This document shows positions 1 through 12,413 of a stretch of DNA of 64,000 bases, in pieces. The translations under genes and the position numbers were made by a program. This DNA comes from Laetiporus sulphureus 93-53. Taxonomy: Eukaryota; Basidiomycota; Agaricomycetes; Polyporales; Laetiporaceae. The notes under the pieces were generated by a model. It had not been told where the DNA came from and did not search any database. It saw only the letters and a program-made list of their open reading frames with translations. Location of the stretch: the NCBI RefSeq assembly GCF_001632365.1, contig NW_024468521.1:328558-392557 (forward strand), written 5' to 3'. Every line of letters starts with the position of its first letter. Within the stretch, counting starts at the first letter, position 1.

Positions 1-251
1 TAGTTGTTCGCGGTATCAATGAAGTTGCCTCCTGCTGCGTAGAAGGCGTCCAGTAGCTCGAAACATTTCTCCTTGTCCATAGGCGCGAGGCCGAGGTCAC
101 CCCACTTGTCCCCGAGGCTCCCAGCGCCGAGGCAGATGGGAGAGACATGGATGCCGGCGAGAGGCGCAAGTTGGCGGTGGCGCCCAAGTTTCGTAGCAGA
201 CTCCGGGGGAGGAGCAAAGAATCTTGCAATGGGACTGTCGGATTGGGACAT
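1..251 (-). CDS. Aldo/keto reductase, aryl-alcohol dehydrogenase-like (partial, N-terminus)
   Basis: The reverse strand reads from an ATG at 249-251 to the window edge, giving about 83 residues with no intron. The segment [18 protein letters not shown] followed by a [25 protein letters not shown] stretch is the first beta-alpha unit of fungal aryl-alcohol dehydrogenases and norsolorinic-acid-reductase-like aldo/keto reductases. It includes the conserved G-GNFIDTAN turn that carries the cofactor and catalytic Asp. In this family such enzymes reduce aromatic aldehydes with NADPH, and in wood-decay fungi they take part in aryl-alcohol cycling during lignin breakdown. The catalytic Tyr, Lys and His lie beyond the edge, so activity cannot be judged. 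The ATG is preferred because a short variable leader ([12 protein letters not shown]) precedes the domain, as is usual for the family. Confidence 0.85.
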   Translation of the reverse strand, partial: MSQSDSPIARFFAPPPESATKLGRHRQLAPLAGIHVSPICLGAGSLGDKWGDLGLAPMDKEKCFELLDAFYAAGGNFIDTANN

Positions 252-2593
252 GGCGGCAGATGACAGGCAGTTAGCAGTAGGCAAGACGGATGAGGAGGGA
301 CGAGGCTGACTGTGTGAGAAGTAGGTTTTTAAGCCCACCACGAGTGTCATTACTCATGCATGTTGCTTATGTGCGCAAGCCTACGTATAACCAGCTACGT
401 CAGTGGCCGGCACGAATGTCCCTAGGTCGTAAGTTGCTATGATAACGGACGAAATGTATTTCACAGGGTCTCCTGTTCGTAAATCGGCTGAGCGAATCCG
501 AAGTTCAATTCCTGAATGACGAGTGCGCTTGCGCCCGGTTCTGCACTGCGTCGGTGCAGTATACCATCAAACAGTGTTCCGAGGAGCAGGCAAGCCGTTC
601 AACCAATGGAACGCGATCGACTTTGATTGTGTTATGCGGTCAATGTTGTAGTAATTGCGCTATTTGCTGCGTGACAGGCCCCCGAAAGGCTCAATGCAAA
701 ATGATTTCGGTGGTATTTCCGTGTCTATCATAAGCACTTACCTTCACTCCCAGAGTCCCTGACGGAGGCTCAGAAGGCGCTGATTGAGCACGATCTGTCA
801 TTCACGCGACCGACGCATGTTCTAGCAAAGATTTGTAAGACTCGGGCGGTCAAGTCTGCCTCGTGCCAAGTGCCGAAGGCTGCGTTACCGGCCTTCGGCA
901 GTGACGTTACAGGACTGAAGCGATTGCTGTAATACCTTGCCTTCGTCCCGATGCAGGAGTGCCCTTGCCAGTTCCTCGGCTATACCCAACTCTTGCAGCT
1001 GTGCAGGCTCGATTTAGGACCAGAATATCCAAAGAGAGGTTGTAACGCCACGGCGGTGTACAAGCGCAATAGCCGACAAGAAATATCGGAAGCCATCCCC
1101 AGAGTCATGATGAGCGTTCGACATGCCGATACGCGACGCGGCGGGGTGGCCTCAAGGCCTGATCTTCAAATCCGCCCCAACATGAGAATATCAATTTCGG
1201 AGCGCCCAGTGGCTACCATTCCGCATGGGAAACACAAGTGATGCTGCAATGAGATCCTCCATGCGCAAGTCCGGGTGAAAGGCGCTGTACCCTAACCACG
1301 GCGAGATGTGTCGGGGGTGCACAACGCTCTCGAATATGAGAACAAGATGGGAACTGTTCCCAGAGAATGAATCGGTCATCTGCAAGTTGAAATTGTGCCA
1401 TCATTGCTACTGGTGATTATATTGTGCTAGTCGCACTATATAGTGAATTTAGGACTATCAAAGTTGCAGATGTAGAAAGATGTTGCCCCGATGCATTAAG
1501 CAATGTTCGGTTATCAATTATGCAGAATGATTTTGACGTACCCTGGCATATAAGGGCCGTGTTTAATCACGATCCATCGTGACGGGTAAATAGCTTCATC
1601 ACGAAATACCACAACCTCGGTGTAGGAGGAACAACCACAGTTGACAGTACCCATTATCTTCAGAAGATCTTCATGAGATCGTCGGCCACGATAATGCTTT
1701 ATCATGACATGTCGAATCATATCCTGGAGGAGGAGGTTGGGTCCCTGCTAGGACAGCTCGGCTGTTTTGCCGACAACAATCCTGCTGAGCAAGACGAGCC
1801 GAGATCCGCATTCGCTGCCATTTTTGTGCACGAACTGTTCAACTGCTTCTGTAAACGAAGTTAGTATTCGAGCGACATCCCGACTCTGCTAACACCTACT
1901 GTACGAATCAGGTGTCGTGCAGGTTCCGTCGCCCCACCTCCCAGACTTCTCTGAAATGCATGATACCAATGAGGTAAGCGTAAGGCAGCACAGGCCAAGC
2001 TCACACACTAGCAAGTCCACTGGCGAAAGCGCATCGAAGAATATGACATATCGCACAATACGATCTGGCACACGGTGTCAGTGTGTCTATGAGTGGCTGG
2101 AATAGACCGAAACTTGTCCGACTGCTTCTGCAACAGACCAAATAAATACATCAGCTCGACATGGAGGACCGGACTCGAAGCATGTCATCAGCGTATATAA
2201 TGCCCATGATCAGGTGGCTATAAGAGCACATGAGTTCAATTCACTCTCTACAGAGGTACTTAACTATGGCTTTAGCTTCAAACACGCCTGTCAGACCGTA
2301 GGATACGCATCATGCGCCCGTAGGATATCCACCGGTTACCATGTAGCGGGTCAGTCACTTTCATTATATCCCCAAACCCACAAGCGCGCCTTCAAGGTTG
2401 TCCAGGGAGCAAACGGTGTGCGTGAAGTGTTTGTACAGACGAGAGCACGAGCAGTACGTAGAGTAAAAAGGAGTTCATACTGGCGTGGTCCCACCTTCAC
2501 GATCATCAACGTGCACAAAAGGTCAGACACCAAGAGCATTGAAGCGGCGTTGTACGACGGATGGCGTCCGTTTTGATATCGCAGTGTGGGTCA
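252..2593. other. Intergenic stretch without a supported gene
   Basis: About 2.3 kb lies between the upstream side of the reductase and the 3' end of HIS6. Open frames here are short (up to 120 codons at 2214-2576), resemble no family I recognise, and lack splice-consistent continuations. The first 100-150 bp next to the reductase are its likely promoter. A perfect 10-bp inverted repeat sits at 871-900. I see no tRNA, transposase or satellite repeat. Confidence 0.5.
871..900. repeat. Perfect 10-bp inverted repeat (hairpin)
   Basis: TGCCGAAGGC at 871-880 is followed by a 10-base spacer and then its exact reverse complement GCCTTCGGCA at 891-900. Transcribed or single-stranded, it would form a GC-rich stem-loop. 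There is no downstream T-run and no adjacent gene end, so I do not call it a terminator. A role is not evident. Confidence 0.6.
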
Positions 2594-3894
2594 TCACTCT
2601 GCAGCTTCCTCATACTGAACAAGATCTTCAAAGTTGACCAATGTGCCTCCAAAAATATCAAGGGAACTGGAAGCCCGCGTAAACATGTTGAAGGCAATAT
2701 TCAGCCTGCCAATGCTCACCTGCCGTAAGTAAGGTCAACCTTTCCTTCGGAAAGCTCATTGACTGTGGCCAAGTCCTCAATGCCTATAAAGACGGGAAAT
2801 GAGCGACGAAAGCAAAAACCGAGAATGGATATCACTTTTGGCTCCACCGGCATATGTCGTCGGTATATTGACCCATTGCCCAAGTTCTTTCAGGCGTCAT
2901 TAGAACATTTCTGGTGAAATACGATGCAAGACCCACTTGCTACAAGTTCCTCGTCGATGCCCTGACACAGCCCTTCGACGTCCGCAGCGTGTATTAGGAA
3001 TTCGCTATAGAGAAAATGATCCCGATCAAATTTCCCAGTGTGTAAGTCGGCGACTAACCTGCAGTACTCCGAGAGCATATCAAGGGCCTCTATATGATTC
3101 GCTCCAGTCAGGGCCATAACAATAGCATTTGAAGCCCCCCCAACCTTTATTGACCTCCATGTCTGTGATGGTCTGCCATTTGTTCATGGCGACGAGCCAT
3201 TTATCCCCTCTGCGTCGACAGCTGCCGCGGCAGTCAGCGGCAAAGAATAATAACAAAATGTATGGTCCACCTGACATCAATGACCAGCTTGTCCTCGCCG
3301 ACCAAAGAAGACATGCGTTGCAGCCGCTCCAGGGAGAACTTCCCCTCGGGAAAGAGGTAGGACGTGACAATCACCTGGTACTCGCTGATTAGGATCGGCC
3401 ATGTGAATGAGGACGAGAGGTAGAACAGACGGGCTGTAGCTGTCTCACAATGTCATACCTTGCTCGCTCCTTCGTCTAGCCACTCACGGCAATTCTTATC
3501 ATCAATGCCTCCTCCAATCTGTAAATGGCCTGTACTGGCCCCGCGAATTAACTCGGGACAGCGGACGCATGATAGAACGCACCTTTCCATGCATGCAATG
3601 CTTGCCGTGCGGCCTCGTCATTGCCACTTCCGAGCTTGATGATATGGCCGCCCTCGAGGCCATGCTTCCGGTACAACTCGACGTAGTGAGTAGAAGGACG
3701 ACTGCATGTGCCATGACCAGCAACTCAGCGAGCTTGAGGTCGACAGAAACAATACAAACGTGCCTGGCAACGAAATTCGTCTTGAGCGTGCTCGGGTCCG
3801 TCTCCGAAAGCGTGCCGCCAACAATCTGTTTCACCTGGCCATTGTGAAGGTCGATGCATGGTCGAAAGTGTGTCTTTTTTCGATTTGAAGACAT
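2594..3894 (-). CDS. HIS6: Phosphoribosylformimino-5-aminoimidazole carboxamide ribotide isomerase (HIS6)
   Basis: This enzyme carries out the fourth step of histidine biosynthesis, an Amadori isomerisation of ProFAR to PRFAR in a (beta-alpha)8 barrel. The start at 3894 gives [20 protein letters not shown], containing the family's first-strand signature [15 protein letters not shown]. Later exons supply [100 protein letters not shown] and the terminal [17 protein letters not shown] before a TGA at 2594-2596. There are several short introns. The first (3702-3763) only keeps frame if a GC donor (AG|GCACGT) is used, giving [15 protein letters not shown], which fits the family. It is divergent from SET1 across about 500 bp. 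Confidence 0.93.
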
Positions 3895-4394
3895 TTGATG
3901 GTGAATTTCTCGGTTCTGCTCGGTCGGTCTGTCTGCAGATCTGACACGCTCCAGCTGCAGCCACAACTTAATTCGCGACAACCTTGCCACCGTTCCAGCC
4001 CTTTCCTCACAACGACCTGCGCTTTCTCCTCCAGCTATTTGAAGACCCTCCTTGAACGGAGCAACCCAGATAGGGATCGGCAAAGCGCGAATGATGGCAC
4101 GTATGAGCGTGGGCGGGTGTGGTCACTGTAGGGTGCGAATGGGGTGGAAATCAGGAAATTCGAGGAGATCGTGGTCGTTGTTCTGGCGAGAATTGTATAT
4201 GAAAATGTGGGCAGGGTCAGCTCTTATTTTCGTAAAATGTTGTCCGAATGAACATATGAAAACGTCGCTGGTGGAAGCTTTGGCCATGGCCGCGTCGACT
4301 AGACTGACCAGTGCTCTTTCTCGACCACCATCTTACCGCCTTTCTTCCTCACGTTACCCTCCTCCCCCGCGACACACGTCCCTTGCGGTCGTCG
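3895..4394. promoter_or_regulatory. Shared divergent promoter region of HIS6 and SET1
   Basis: These 500 bp separate the start codons of two head-to-head genes and must contain both promoters unless 5' untranslated exons extend further. I see no clear TATA box at the expected distance on either side. Overlapping open frames on both strands here look like by-products of GC-rich DNA. Confidence 0.5.
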
Positions 4395-7300
4395 ATGTCA
4401 GGGAAAGCACCTCCTCGGGCACCGCGAGCATTGCTGAACTCGTTCGTGACCCCGACAGCATCATCTTCTGGCAATGCCGCTTGCTCGTCTTCGACCGCGT
4501 CGCTTGCGTCCTCACGATTGGGAGCGGCACCACCTACTGGTCCTCGAAGTCTCTTACAAGGAGCAAATGGCCACTATCCACAGCCTGTAGGGAGGGGTGG
4601 TGGGAGAGGAAAGCCTTATGCGAATGGCCACATCGCGATTCCTAATGGCCCTGCAGGCGTCACGCCTCCTACCGGTCCAAGAGCCTCTCTCAAGGGTAAG
4701 CAAGTTGAAAGCCCGTGGAATCAAGCGAATTCAACTGCAGTAAATGATTTTCGTCGTCTTAGCATAGCTATCGAGCTCACACCAGCCTTTAGTTGCCTCA
4801 GTCGAATGGCACAGGCAACAGCAGGCTTAATGGCGAAGTCGCCCCGTTAGCCCAGAGACAACAGGCGATCTCATTTCGACTACGTCCTCCGCCTCCTGAA
4901 CCGAAAACCGAGCCTCCACCTCCTCCTCCTCCAAGTAGTACACCGCCACCACCCCCTCCTCCGTTGTCTGAGCCACCACCGCCACCCTCATCGCCGCCAC
5001 CGCCACTTCCTAGCCAGACGCTCAATGAAAGCCAGGTCGTACATGTGTATGATGGCGACACATTCAGTGAAAACATACATTCGCCAAGCTCTTCACGATC
5101 ACCTTCCTCTTCTCCTCAACCCCCAGCATCTGAACCCCCACCACTACCTCCTCCATCAATAACCCCTTCATCGCCACCAAATCTTCCGCCTGCGGCGGCG
5201 GCAGCACGACTCCTGCCAACAGCTCCTCGGGGCTTCTCCCATCAGCCAGCGGAACCGTCATGTCGTCCTCCACCCTTACCTTCTGGTCCATCAGAACCAC
5301 CGCTTCCACCGCCATCTTGTTCCGCATCACCACCATCTCCACCGAAACCCACGATTATTCTCCCTTCATGGCCTCCTTCTCCCTCTGACTGCCCACCAGG
5401 CCAAAATTACAAGGTGCTTTTCGATCACGTCATAGACAAGGATCGGGACGGACAGCTGCGCATGTTGGCGGAGAAGTTGAGGCAATTAGGGATGGACCAG
5501 GGGGATGATCCGCGAGTGATGGGCAAGGGGAAGGGGAAGGAGGTGATTTTACGCTATAACGGGGAGGTCATCAATGGAGAACATCCAACAGTTCTCCGGG
5601 ATCCGAGGAAGGCAAGGCTAAAGAAGCTACCGAGCATGCGAAGTCAGCGGATGGAGTTGGTTCCCGTTAAATACGAGGTGCGTTAAGGAGTTTTTTGACA
5701 TGGGCGTAGCTCATCGTCTTATAGTACGATGAGCACTCGGTGGGGCCACCGCCTCCTGCTTCAGTATTGGTGATGAATCTATCCGTCCTAACCGCAATTC
5801 CCCATATGCGACATCATTTCTCTGCACATGGGAGCATCAAATCCCTTGAACTTCACTTGGACCATAAAGGTGGTCCGATGGGCATTGTGACCATCAGATA
5901 CAACTCCCATGAGGAGGCTCGTGGATGTGTTGAGAAGGAACATGGTAGACCCTTGTCTGCAGCAGGTGCCGACTTCACCAAGGGCGTAGACGGGTCACAG
6001 CAGATGCTGGTAGTGTTTGACGGGGAAGGGAATGTCTCGAAGGCAGTACTGAAGGAGATCGAAGGCCGCAGGTTGAGAGAACTGGACGAGAAGCGGCGCA
6101 AGGGGAAGGAGGAGAAAGCAAGAGTTGCAAGGGCAGAGAAGATGAGGATGAATGGCCATATGGGGCCGGCTTCGCACAACTCGTGGAAGGCTAACCAACA
6201 AGGTGGATTGATGCGCCAACACCAACCAGGCGGCCCTCTACAACCCATCCCGGGCCTTCCAGACCCTCCATTTTGGCATACACCATCCGACGGTTCGCCC
6301 ATGCCTCCGACTCACTTGAATGGCGTGCCGAGTGGCCCGAAGGGTTCTTCAGGACGCATGCGCAAAGCGCCCCAGGGACCAGGGCGAGGGCGACAGGGTC
6401 CCTCGACACGCCCATCTTTGCCCGTTCACTTCTCGATATCCACGCCCATGCGTCCCTGGGCGCGGCAGTCATCCGTGTACACTAATGATCGAGATGCTCC
6501 CTCGCCCTCCCTGCGCTCGCGCTCGCCTTCCCCTGTGTCGAAAAAGTCAGGACGATTGCTGCACGACATCCATGAGAAGAGCCACGAAGAGGTTGTGGAG
6601 GAGCTCGCTCGGAATGGTTTCGAGCATGTCACGATCGACGGACACGGCTCCCAGCTCGGCGGGGCTGTGCGAGAAGAGGACGTCCGACACTTCTTCGAAG
6701 GGTTCAAGATTGACAAGGTGAGCAGCGTGTTTGCCTCGCGGTGCCTACCTCACGGTGCTAGCCGAGGGCGCTTCTTTCCCGCGAATTAGCCGTGTGGCAT
6801 GTGCTCTCGTATATATATGCTTGTATCAACCGACATAACTGATCCTCGTTTGATGCGCAGGTTCTTCGGGACAAATCCAACTGGTACGTTACGTTCGAGA
6901 CAGGGGACTCCGCTCGTCGTGCGGCACTTGTCCTCAACTCCGGGGCGCGGACTTTAGGCCACCACTCGGTGAATGTCACTGTTCATCCGGCGCCAGCTTC
7001 TCCCTCTGCTCCTTCAAAAGCGCGTTGGAACGACGACGAGCTTGTTGAACAAGCTGAGAAGATCATATTGAAGGATCTGAGGGCTATGCTGGAGAAGGAT
7101 GTTGTCGATAAAGTGGTGGCAAGTGGTATCAGGCACATGATCTTGGACGAGAAGACGAAAAGAGGACCTAAGGTCGCTCTTTTTCCAGACGGACATACAG
7201 TGGACCATGAGGGTACGGAGCCGAGACATTTCGGGGTGTCCGACCTGCGAGGGCTGTCGTTCCGCAAGCAGAAGAAGCGAGATCGCGAGGAGAATCAGAC

Positions 7301-8921
7301 TCGTTTCGAATCTCTTATGCAGGAACACGAGGAACATCAAGAGCATCCGGGGCGGGATGAAGAGCGACCGGATGCACACGTTTCCGATAGGCCACACAAG
7401 AGACAAAAGAAAACAGTGCCAAAAACGGTCATCAATGAGGACATTGAATCGGAGGATGAGGCTGTGCCTCCTCAGCATCTTGCTCGTGAAGATATTGAGT
7501 CTGAGGATGAAGAGACACCTCGTGTTGCGCCATCCCCTCTATCCGTTCCTGGTTCTACGCCTGCTCCTGTTCCCTCTCCCTCTCCTGCGTCTGCTCCGAT
7601 CGAGCCATCTCCTGTCCTGAACAATCTCCCAGTGAAGCGCGCGGCATCCATCGTTGAAACGGAGGAACGTGCTCAGAAGAAGACCAAGATGATGCGTCGC
7701 GATGGATCAGAGAAAATTGTTGCTCCGAAAAAGGCGAAGAAATCTGCAAAGAAGAAGCCGGCTCGAGCGACGAAGCCACCCGTGGTTGAAGAGGTCGTGC
7801 ATGAAGTTCAGCTCGATGATTTCGACTTTGACATCCCTACCGTCACGCAAGTGCGTCTCACCCCAACGCCTCACTTTGATTCCTCAGCATCGCCCCCGTC
7901 ATCTCCTGTTCGCAAGGTCAAGCAGCTTGTGCCGCCACCGCCACCACTTGACCCCATCAAGGCAGGCATTTGCGAAGACGACGAGGATCTTTACTTCGTG
8001 AAGGTAGCGTTGGCCCGTGACTTGTTCAACAAAGAGATCGAGACTACTCCAAGAGAGCCAACTCCTTCTCCGGACTCTCCGCTGGCGTTTCGTGTTCACA
8101 TCACTGGCTCTGCTCGCACGGAGGGCTATTACTCCATCTCTCATGCGGAGAAGTCGGCGTATGTCACGCAGTATGCGTCGCGTGGGATGGCCAACAAATC
8201 AGAACCTGAGATCGAGCAACCACAACAAAATATCGAATCATCCAGGTCGAATCGCGCGAATGCACGACGGCGGGCTCAAGGCCTGGAGGAGATCAATCAG
8301 GTACAGCGTGCTCTGGCACTGTCGAAGGGAGAGTCGGCGGCGACTGAGCTCCTCAAATTCAATCAGCTGCAGACACGCAAGAAACACCTCCGATTCGCTC
8401 GTTCACCCATACACGACTGGGGCCTGTATGCCATGGAGAAGATTTCGCGTGGGGAGATGGTCATCGAATATGTCGGCGAAATCATCCGCGCCCAGGTGGC
8501 AGACAAGCGCGAGAAGGCATACGAACGACAAGGCATCGGTAGCAGCTATTTGTTCCGTATTGATGAAGACTTGGTCGTGGATGCTACGAAGAAGGGTAAC
8601 CTTGGGTAATGTATTCTGTTCCCGTCTGTTTCAGCCTCGCGTCTGACAGACTTTTTTGCAGTCGCCTCATTAACCACTCGTGTGATCCCAACTGCACTGC
8701 GAAGATAATCACCATCAACGGCGAGAAGAAGATTGTGATTTATGCGAAGCAGGACATTGAGCTCGGAAGTGAGATAACTTATGGTGAGTGGCTGGATCAT
8801 CCTGGCACCGGTCGCATCGTTCATGCTGATGACGCTTGCGACAGACTATCACTTTCCTATTGAACAGGATAAGATCCCTTGTCTATGTGGCTCTACAAAA
8901 TGTCGTGGTTACCTCAACTAG
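4395..8921 (+). CDS. SET1: Histone H3 lysine-4 methyltransferase SET1 (COMPASS catalytic subunit)
   Basis: Six exons join in frame: 4395-4739, 4793-5677, 5725-6717, 6861-8605, 8662-8783 and 8845-8921, giving about 1,388 residues. The N-terminal third is low-complexity, with a strong polyproline tract (DNA about 4,900-5,390). An RRM follows at about residues 420-490 ([19 protein letters not shown]). A second RRM-like fold straddles the exon 3/4 border ([13 protein letters not shown] then [15 protein letters not shown]). After a charged linker comes an N-SET region (about 1150-1240). The SET domain (about 1250-1370) has [30 protein letters not shown] and an ITYDYHFP end. The post-SET cysteines are CLCGSTKC, followed by the usual RGYLN terminus. 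All catalytic SET motifs are present, and the protein should act in the nucleus with the COMPASS partners. The Met at 4395 follows the last upstream stop cleanly. Confidence 0.95.
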
Positions 8922-9223
8922 ACTTTACACCCTGCACCGGACCGTCCTCGTGCTCACCATACCCTGTTGTCGTTGCTGAGTTTCCCCCCCTCGCTCTCGA
9001 GTCTCACCGCACATCACCCGCATAGTCTGTATCTTATTATTTCTCGCATTTTCCGTTGTCCTGTCTCTTGTCGTAATCGCCCGGCATGCGAGGATTGCTG
9101 ATTTGATGTAGCCGATATCCCTTATCCTTAAGTAATGAGGACGTCTCAGTTTGTCGAGGTACTTTGTATACAGATGCAGTCTCGCTCCTCAGTGGTATAA
9201 CATAATTAGTGTTTTCAAGGTAT
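8922..9223. other. Convergent 3' intergenic region, SET1 / seryl-tRNA synthetase
   Basis: About 300 bp separate the two stop codons of convergent genes. It is pyrimidine-rich after SET1 and should hold both polyadenylation regions. No open frame or RNA gene is evident. Confidence 0.5.
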
Positions 9224-10953
9224 CTACGCCTGTTTCCGCTGCAGTCCCTTTGGCAGCTCCTTTACCCATGGAAGGAAGTCGCGCCCTTGTATATACGGCC
9301 GCAATACCTCTGGAATGACCAAGCCCTGTGATAAGTGCAGCATGAGTACCAAAGTTGTGACGCGCTGTGAGAGAACAACATACATCCGGCGTCTGGTAGT
9401 TCTCGACAAGGCAGCAAAGAGCGCGCTCGGTGGCACAGAGCGTGCCATTCAGCATGTGCACATAAACTTTGCGCGTCTGGTCCTTGGTCTTCAGACCACA
9501 GCGCACTTCAAGCTTTCGGCTCTCTGATCAAAGAGCATTGAGCCATATACTGCGCTTCCAAGTGATTTTCCCACTCACGATAGTCTGTGCAATTTGAGCA
9601 TGACACGAGCTCCTTATATGCGCCTTGGAAGGGGAACCATGCTTCCAAATCATATTTCTGCGAGGCAGCAAGGTTCAACGCGCCAGAAACTATCGCGACA
9701 ACGCGATATGGGATGCTTAGGCTCTGGTAAAACGCCTCGGAGTTGGCGATCATCTTGTCGAACATCTCCCAGCTCTTCTCGGGCTCGGTCAGGCAGAATT
9801 GCTCGACCTTCTCGAACTGGTGCACACGGAAGATGCCCCACATGTCGCGCCCAGCGGAGCCCGCCTCCTTGCGGAAGCACGTCGAATAGCCTGCGTAGCG
9901 GATCGGGAGCTGTGTCTCGGGCGAGTCGAACCACTCCTCCGAGTGAAATGCTGATATAGGCTGCTCAGAGGTCGCGATCAGGTACTTCTCGTCGTCGTCG
10001 GCAATTACCTGGGGATGGAGTGAGTAGGTAATCCGCGTTGTATCGAGCGCAGATCGCGCACCTTGTACAACTCCTCGTCGAATTGGTCAAGCTGGGCGGT
10101 CTTGGCCATGATATCCTTGTTCATCATGAATGGCGGCTGGATCTTCTTGTAGCCTCGCTTGCGCAGGAAGTCAAGACCGTAAGAGATAAGCGCCTGGTTA
10201 AGGTCGATGCCGTCGTTCGTCAAATAGTAGCCTCGGTGGCCGCTGGTTTTGGCCCCTGAAATTCGTGTCAATTATAAACGATGAATGGTACTATGTCTGG
10301 AGACGTGCCTCGCTCAAGGTCTATCGCATCTAATCGGAGCAGCACTTCGTGATGGGGCATGATGTTGGTCTTTTTCTGCACCTCAGCACCCTCGCCATCC
10401 GGGTGCCATTTTCGGACCGTCCTGTTGTCGTCCTACTATCGCGATTCAGTAAACGGGGGGTGCAGAAAGCAAAATATGCATACCTCATTCATGCTGACTG
10501 GGACGTCCTTGCCCACGATGTTTCCGACAGTGGAGGCCTTCTGTCGCATTTTCTGCTCAAACTCCTTGGATTGCACCCGCTTAGCGACGACTTGCGCATC
10601 GAGCTCTTTCTTTTTGTTTACAAGCTCGTCCGCATTCTCCTTCGCCTGTCCTTCGTGATTAGAGTGATGGTAACAGATCCTGTTGAGATCAATATACCTT
10701 CTTTTTTGCAGCAATCTCCTTCTGTATCGCATTGATTTGCTTGCTCAGATTTGCGGTCTCAAAGTCCACTGCACAGCGTAAGCCTCACGGACTTGTGCTT
10801 GTGTGCAGAGGACGTACTCTTCACCCAATCTACGTACATCTGAATGACCTCGTCGACGATCTCGACGGGGAGACCGCGCTTTCGCTGCGATTCACGGATT
10901 TCTTCGGCATTGCCGCCCTTGTTGTCGAGAAAATGTAGGACGTCTAAGGTCAT
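9224..10953 (-). CDS. Cytosolic seryl-tRNA synthetase
   Basis: This class II aminoacyl-tRNA synthetase charges tRNA-Ser. The start at 10951-10953 gives [15 protein letters not shown], the typical eukaryotic SerRS beginning. It is followed by a helical coiled-coil arm that binds the long variable arm of tRNA-Ser ([19 protein letters not shown]). The catalytic core shows [38 protein letters not shown], then [11 protein letters not shown] and motif 2 [20 protein letters not shown]. Further on are [24 protein letters not shown] and the motif 3 region [15 protein letters not shown]. It ends with a short basic tail ([10 protein letters not shown]) at 9224. Several short introns interrupt it. The gene is tail-to-tail with SET1. 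No organellar presequence is visible. Confidence 0.94.
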
Positions 10954-11410
10954 GATTGCGAGCTGTTCTCGGATCGCGTAAAGTTTGCAAAGAGTAAGGG
11001 ATAAGCGGCGATAAAGGGAAGAGATCGAAAGTACACGCGAGTCATTTGAATCGATTTCGGTTTACTGAAAGGATCTAATCTAATCTAAGTGCATATGAGC
11101 GCTTAGATGTCTGGTATATCTAAGTACCTGAGTTTTGATGGACAACACATGCTCTACTTCACGCAAACCTGTCGCATAGTCCTTTCGTTATAAAAAAACC
11201 AAGTATGCTTGGCCTCAATATCCACCAAATCGTGTTGAAGAACAGCAGCTGGAGATGAAAGCGCTGCAGGCCGTAGCGCCACCGGAAAAGGCGTAACCAA
11301 ACAGACACAAACAGCGCGTTGCTAAGCTAAGGATAGACGCGAGCCACTCGTATCTTGAGGGTTGTACCCAGCTGCCGCATTGACTGTGAAGCCACTCCTC
11401 CAATTCCACC

Positions 11411-12180
11411 ATGTACAAGCTCTTGCGCCGTATCTCGAGGTCATTTTTTCCTTCGCACGACCTGCCATCGAACGAAGATGGTGAGTGTCTCGTTCTCCGT
11501 CTAGCAAACACGCGACTGACGCGTGTCTGATGGCAGCTACGTCGACTGCTCCCCAGATCGGCCAGAAACGGCGCCATAGTTCAGAGGAGTCTGGTGTAGA
11601 GCCACCGTCTCCTGTCAAAAAGCAGAGACCAGAGACGCCTGAGCAGTCCGAGGAACAATCACCAGTGCATGAGGGAAATGCCACGGGGGAAGTCGAGCAA
11701 GTCACTGAAGGCGTGACGGAGATCGAGCTCGAGGATAAGATACCTACGGAGCCATCAAGCACAGCAGAAGATGCCGCTACAGTTCCCTTACCTGACTCTC
11801 CGATCACCGACATGAATGACGAGACTGCGAGCACAGTGGAGAATGAACCGACAACAGCTCATTTCGAGCAAGCATCATCTCCAGAGCCACCCACGGCCAC
11901 AGAGACATCTTCGAGTACGAAGGAAGAAGTAACAGTTCAGACGGTAAAGGATGACGCAGCGAAAACCGAACCTACCAGGGAAGTTGAGATACGGGAGATA
12001 GCGCAGGAGGAGGTGAACGCGCTGGATGAGGATGAAAACGGTGACGATGAAATTCCTGGTCTTACGGCAGGCGCAGCGTTCGCGTTATCACATTCTTCGA
12101 ACGTCGTCGACCCACTATTACACGAAGCAGCCAGATCGGAAACGATGGAGGTTGCCCCGAAGGACGCTGTCATGGCCTGA
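11411..12180 (+). CDS. Acidic, probably disordered protein of unknown function
   Basis: I do not recognise this protein. A short first exon (11411 to about 11480, MYKLLRRISRSFFPSHDLPS) ends at a GTGAGT donor. It joins in frame after ATGGCAG (about 11535) to a long exon ending in TGA at 12178-12180, for roughly 240 residues. The product begins basic, carries a possible bipartite nuclear signal (QKRRH and VKKQR flanking serine and proline), and is then rich in Glu, Thr, Ser and Pro. The last quarter contains a DEDENGDDEIPGL acidic patch and a moderately hydrophobic GAAFALSHSS stretch. No enzyme motif is visible. An alternative start is the ATG at 11530, which would drop the first exon. It is convergent with the G1 peptidase. 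Confidence 0.6.
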
Positions 12181-12413
12181 CTTATGATTCAGAACATATT
12201 CATCCATCTCCATTGCATATACAGGATGCCTTCTGGCGGCGATCTATTGCTATCTAAATCCCTACGCAAGCTAATTCACACCACATTTACTTTGCTGTAC
12301 TAGTTTTCATGAGCGGTCACTTCTTTATACACCCACGTCATTCAAGATGCACACAGCCAGTTACGACGACACCCATCGCACACTCGCCCGCCTGATCTTC
12401 AAACGACTATCTT

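Noticed and set aside
505..530. tRNA-like B box (GTTCAATTCC) and a similar GGTTCGATC on the reverse strand near 18264
   Set aside because: No paired T-stem, acceptor stem or A box at the right distance in either case.
4052..4645. Long plus-strand frame of 197 codons overlapping the SET1 5' end
   Set aside because: It runs in another frame through the SET1 first exon and its promoter, and has no family resemblance.
8609..8863. Separate small SET-domain gene starting at 8609
   Set aside because: The frame is SET1 exon 5 read through its flanking introns; the splice junctions at 8605/8662 and 8783/8845 restore one protein.
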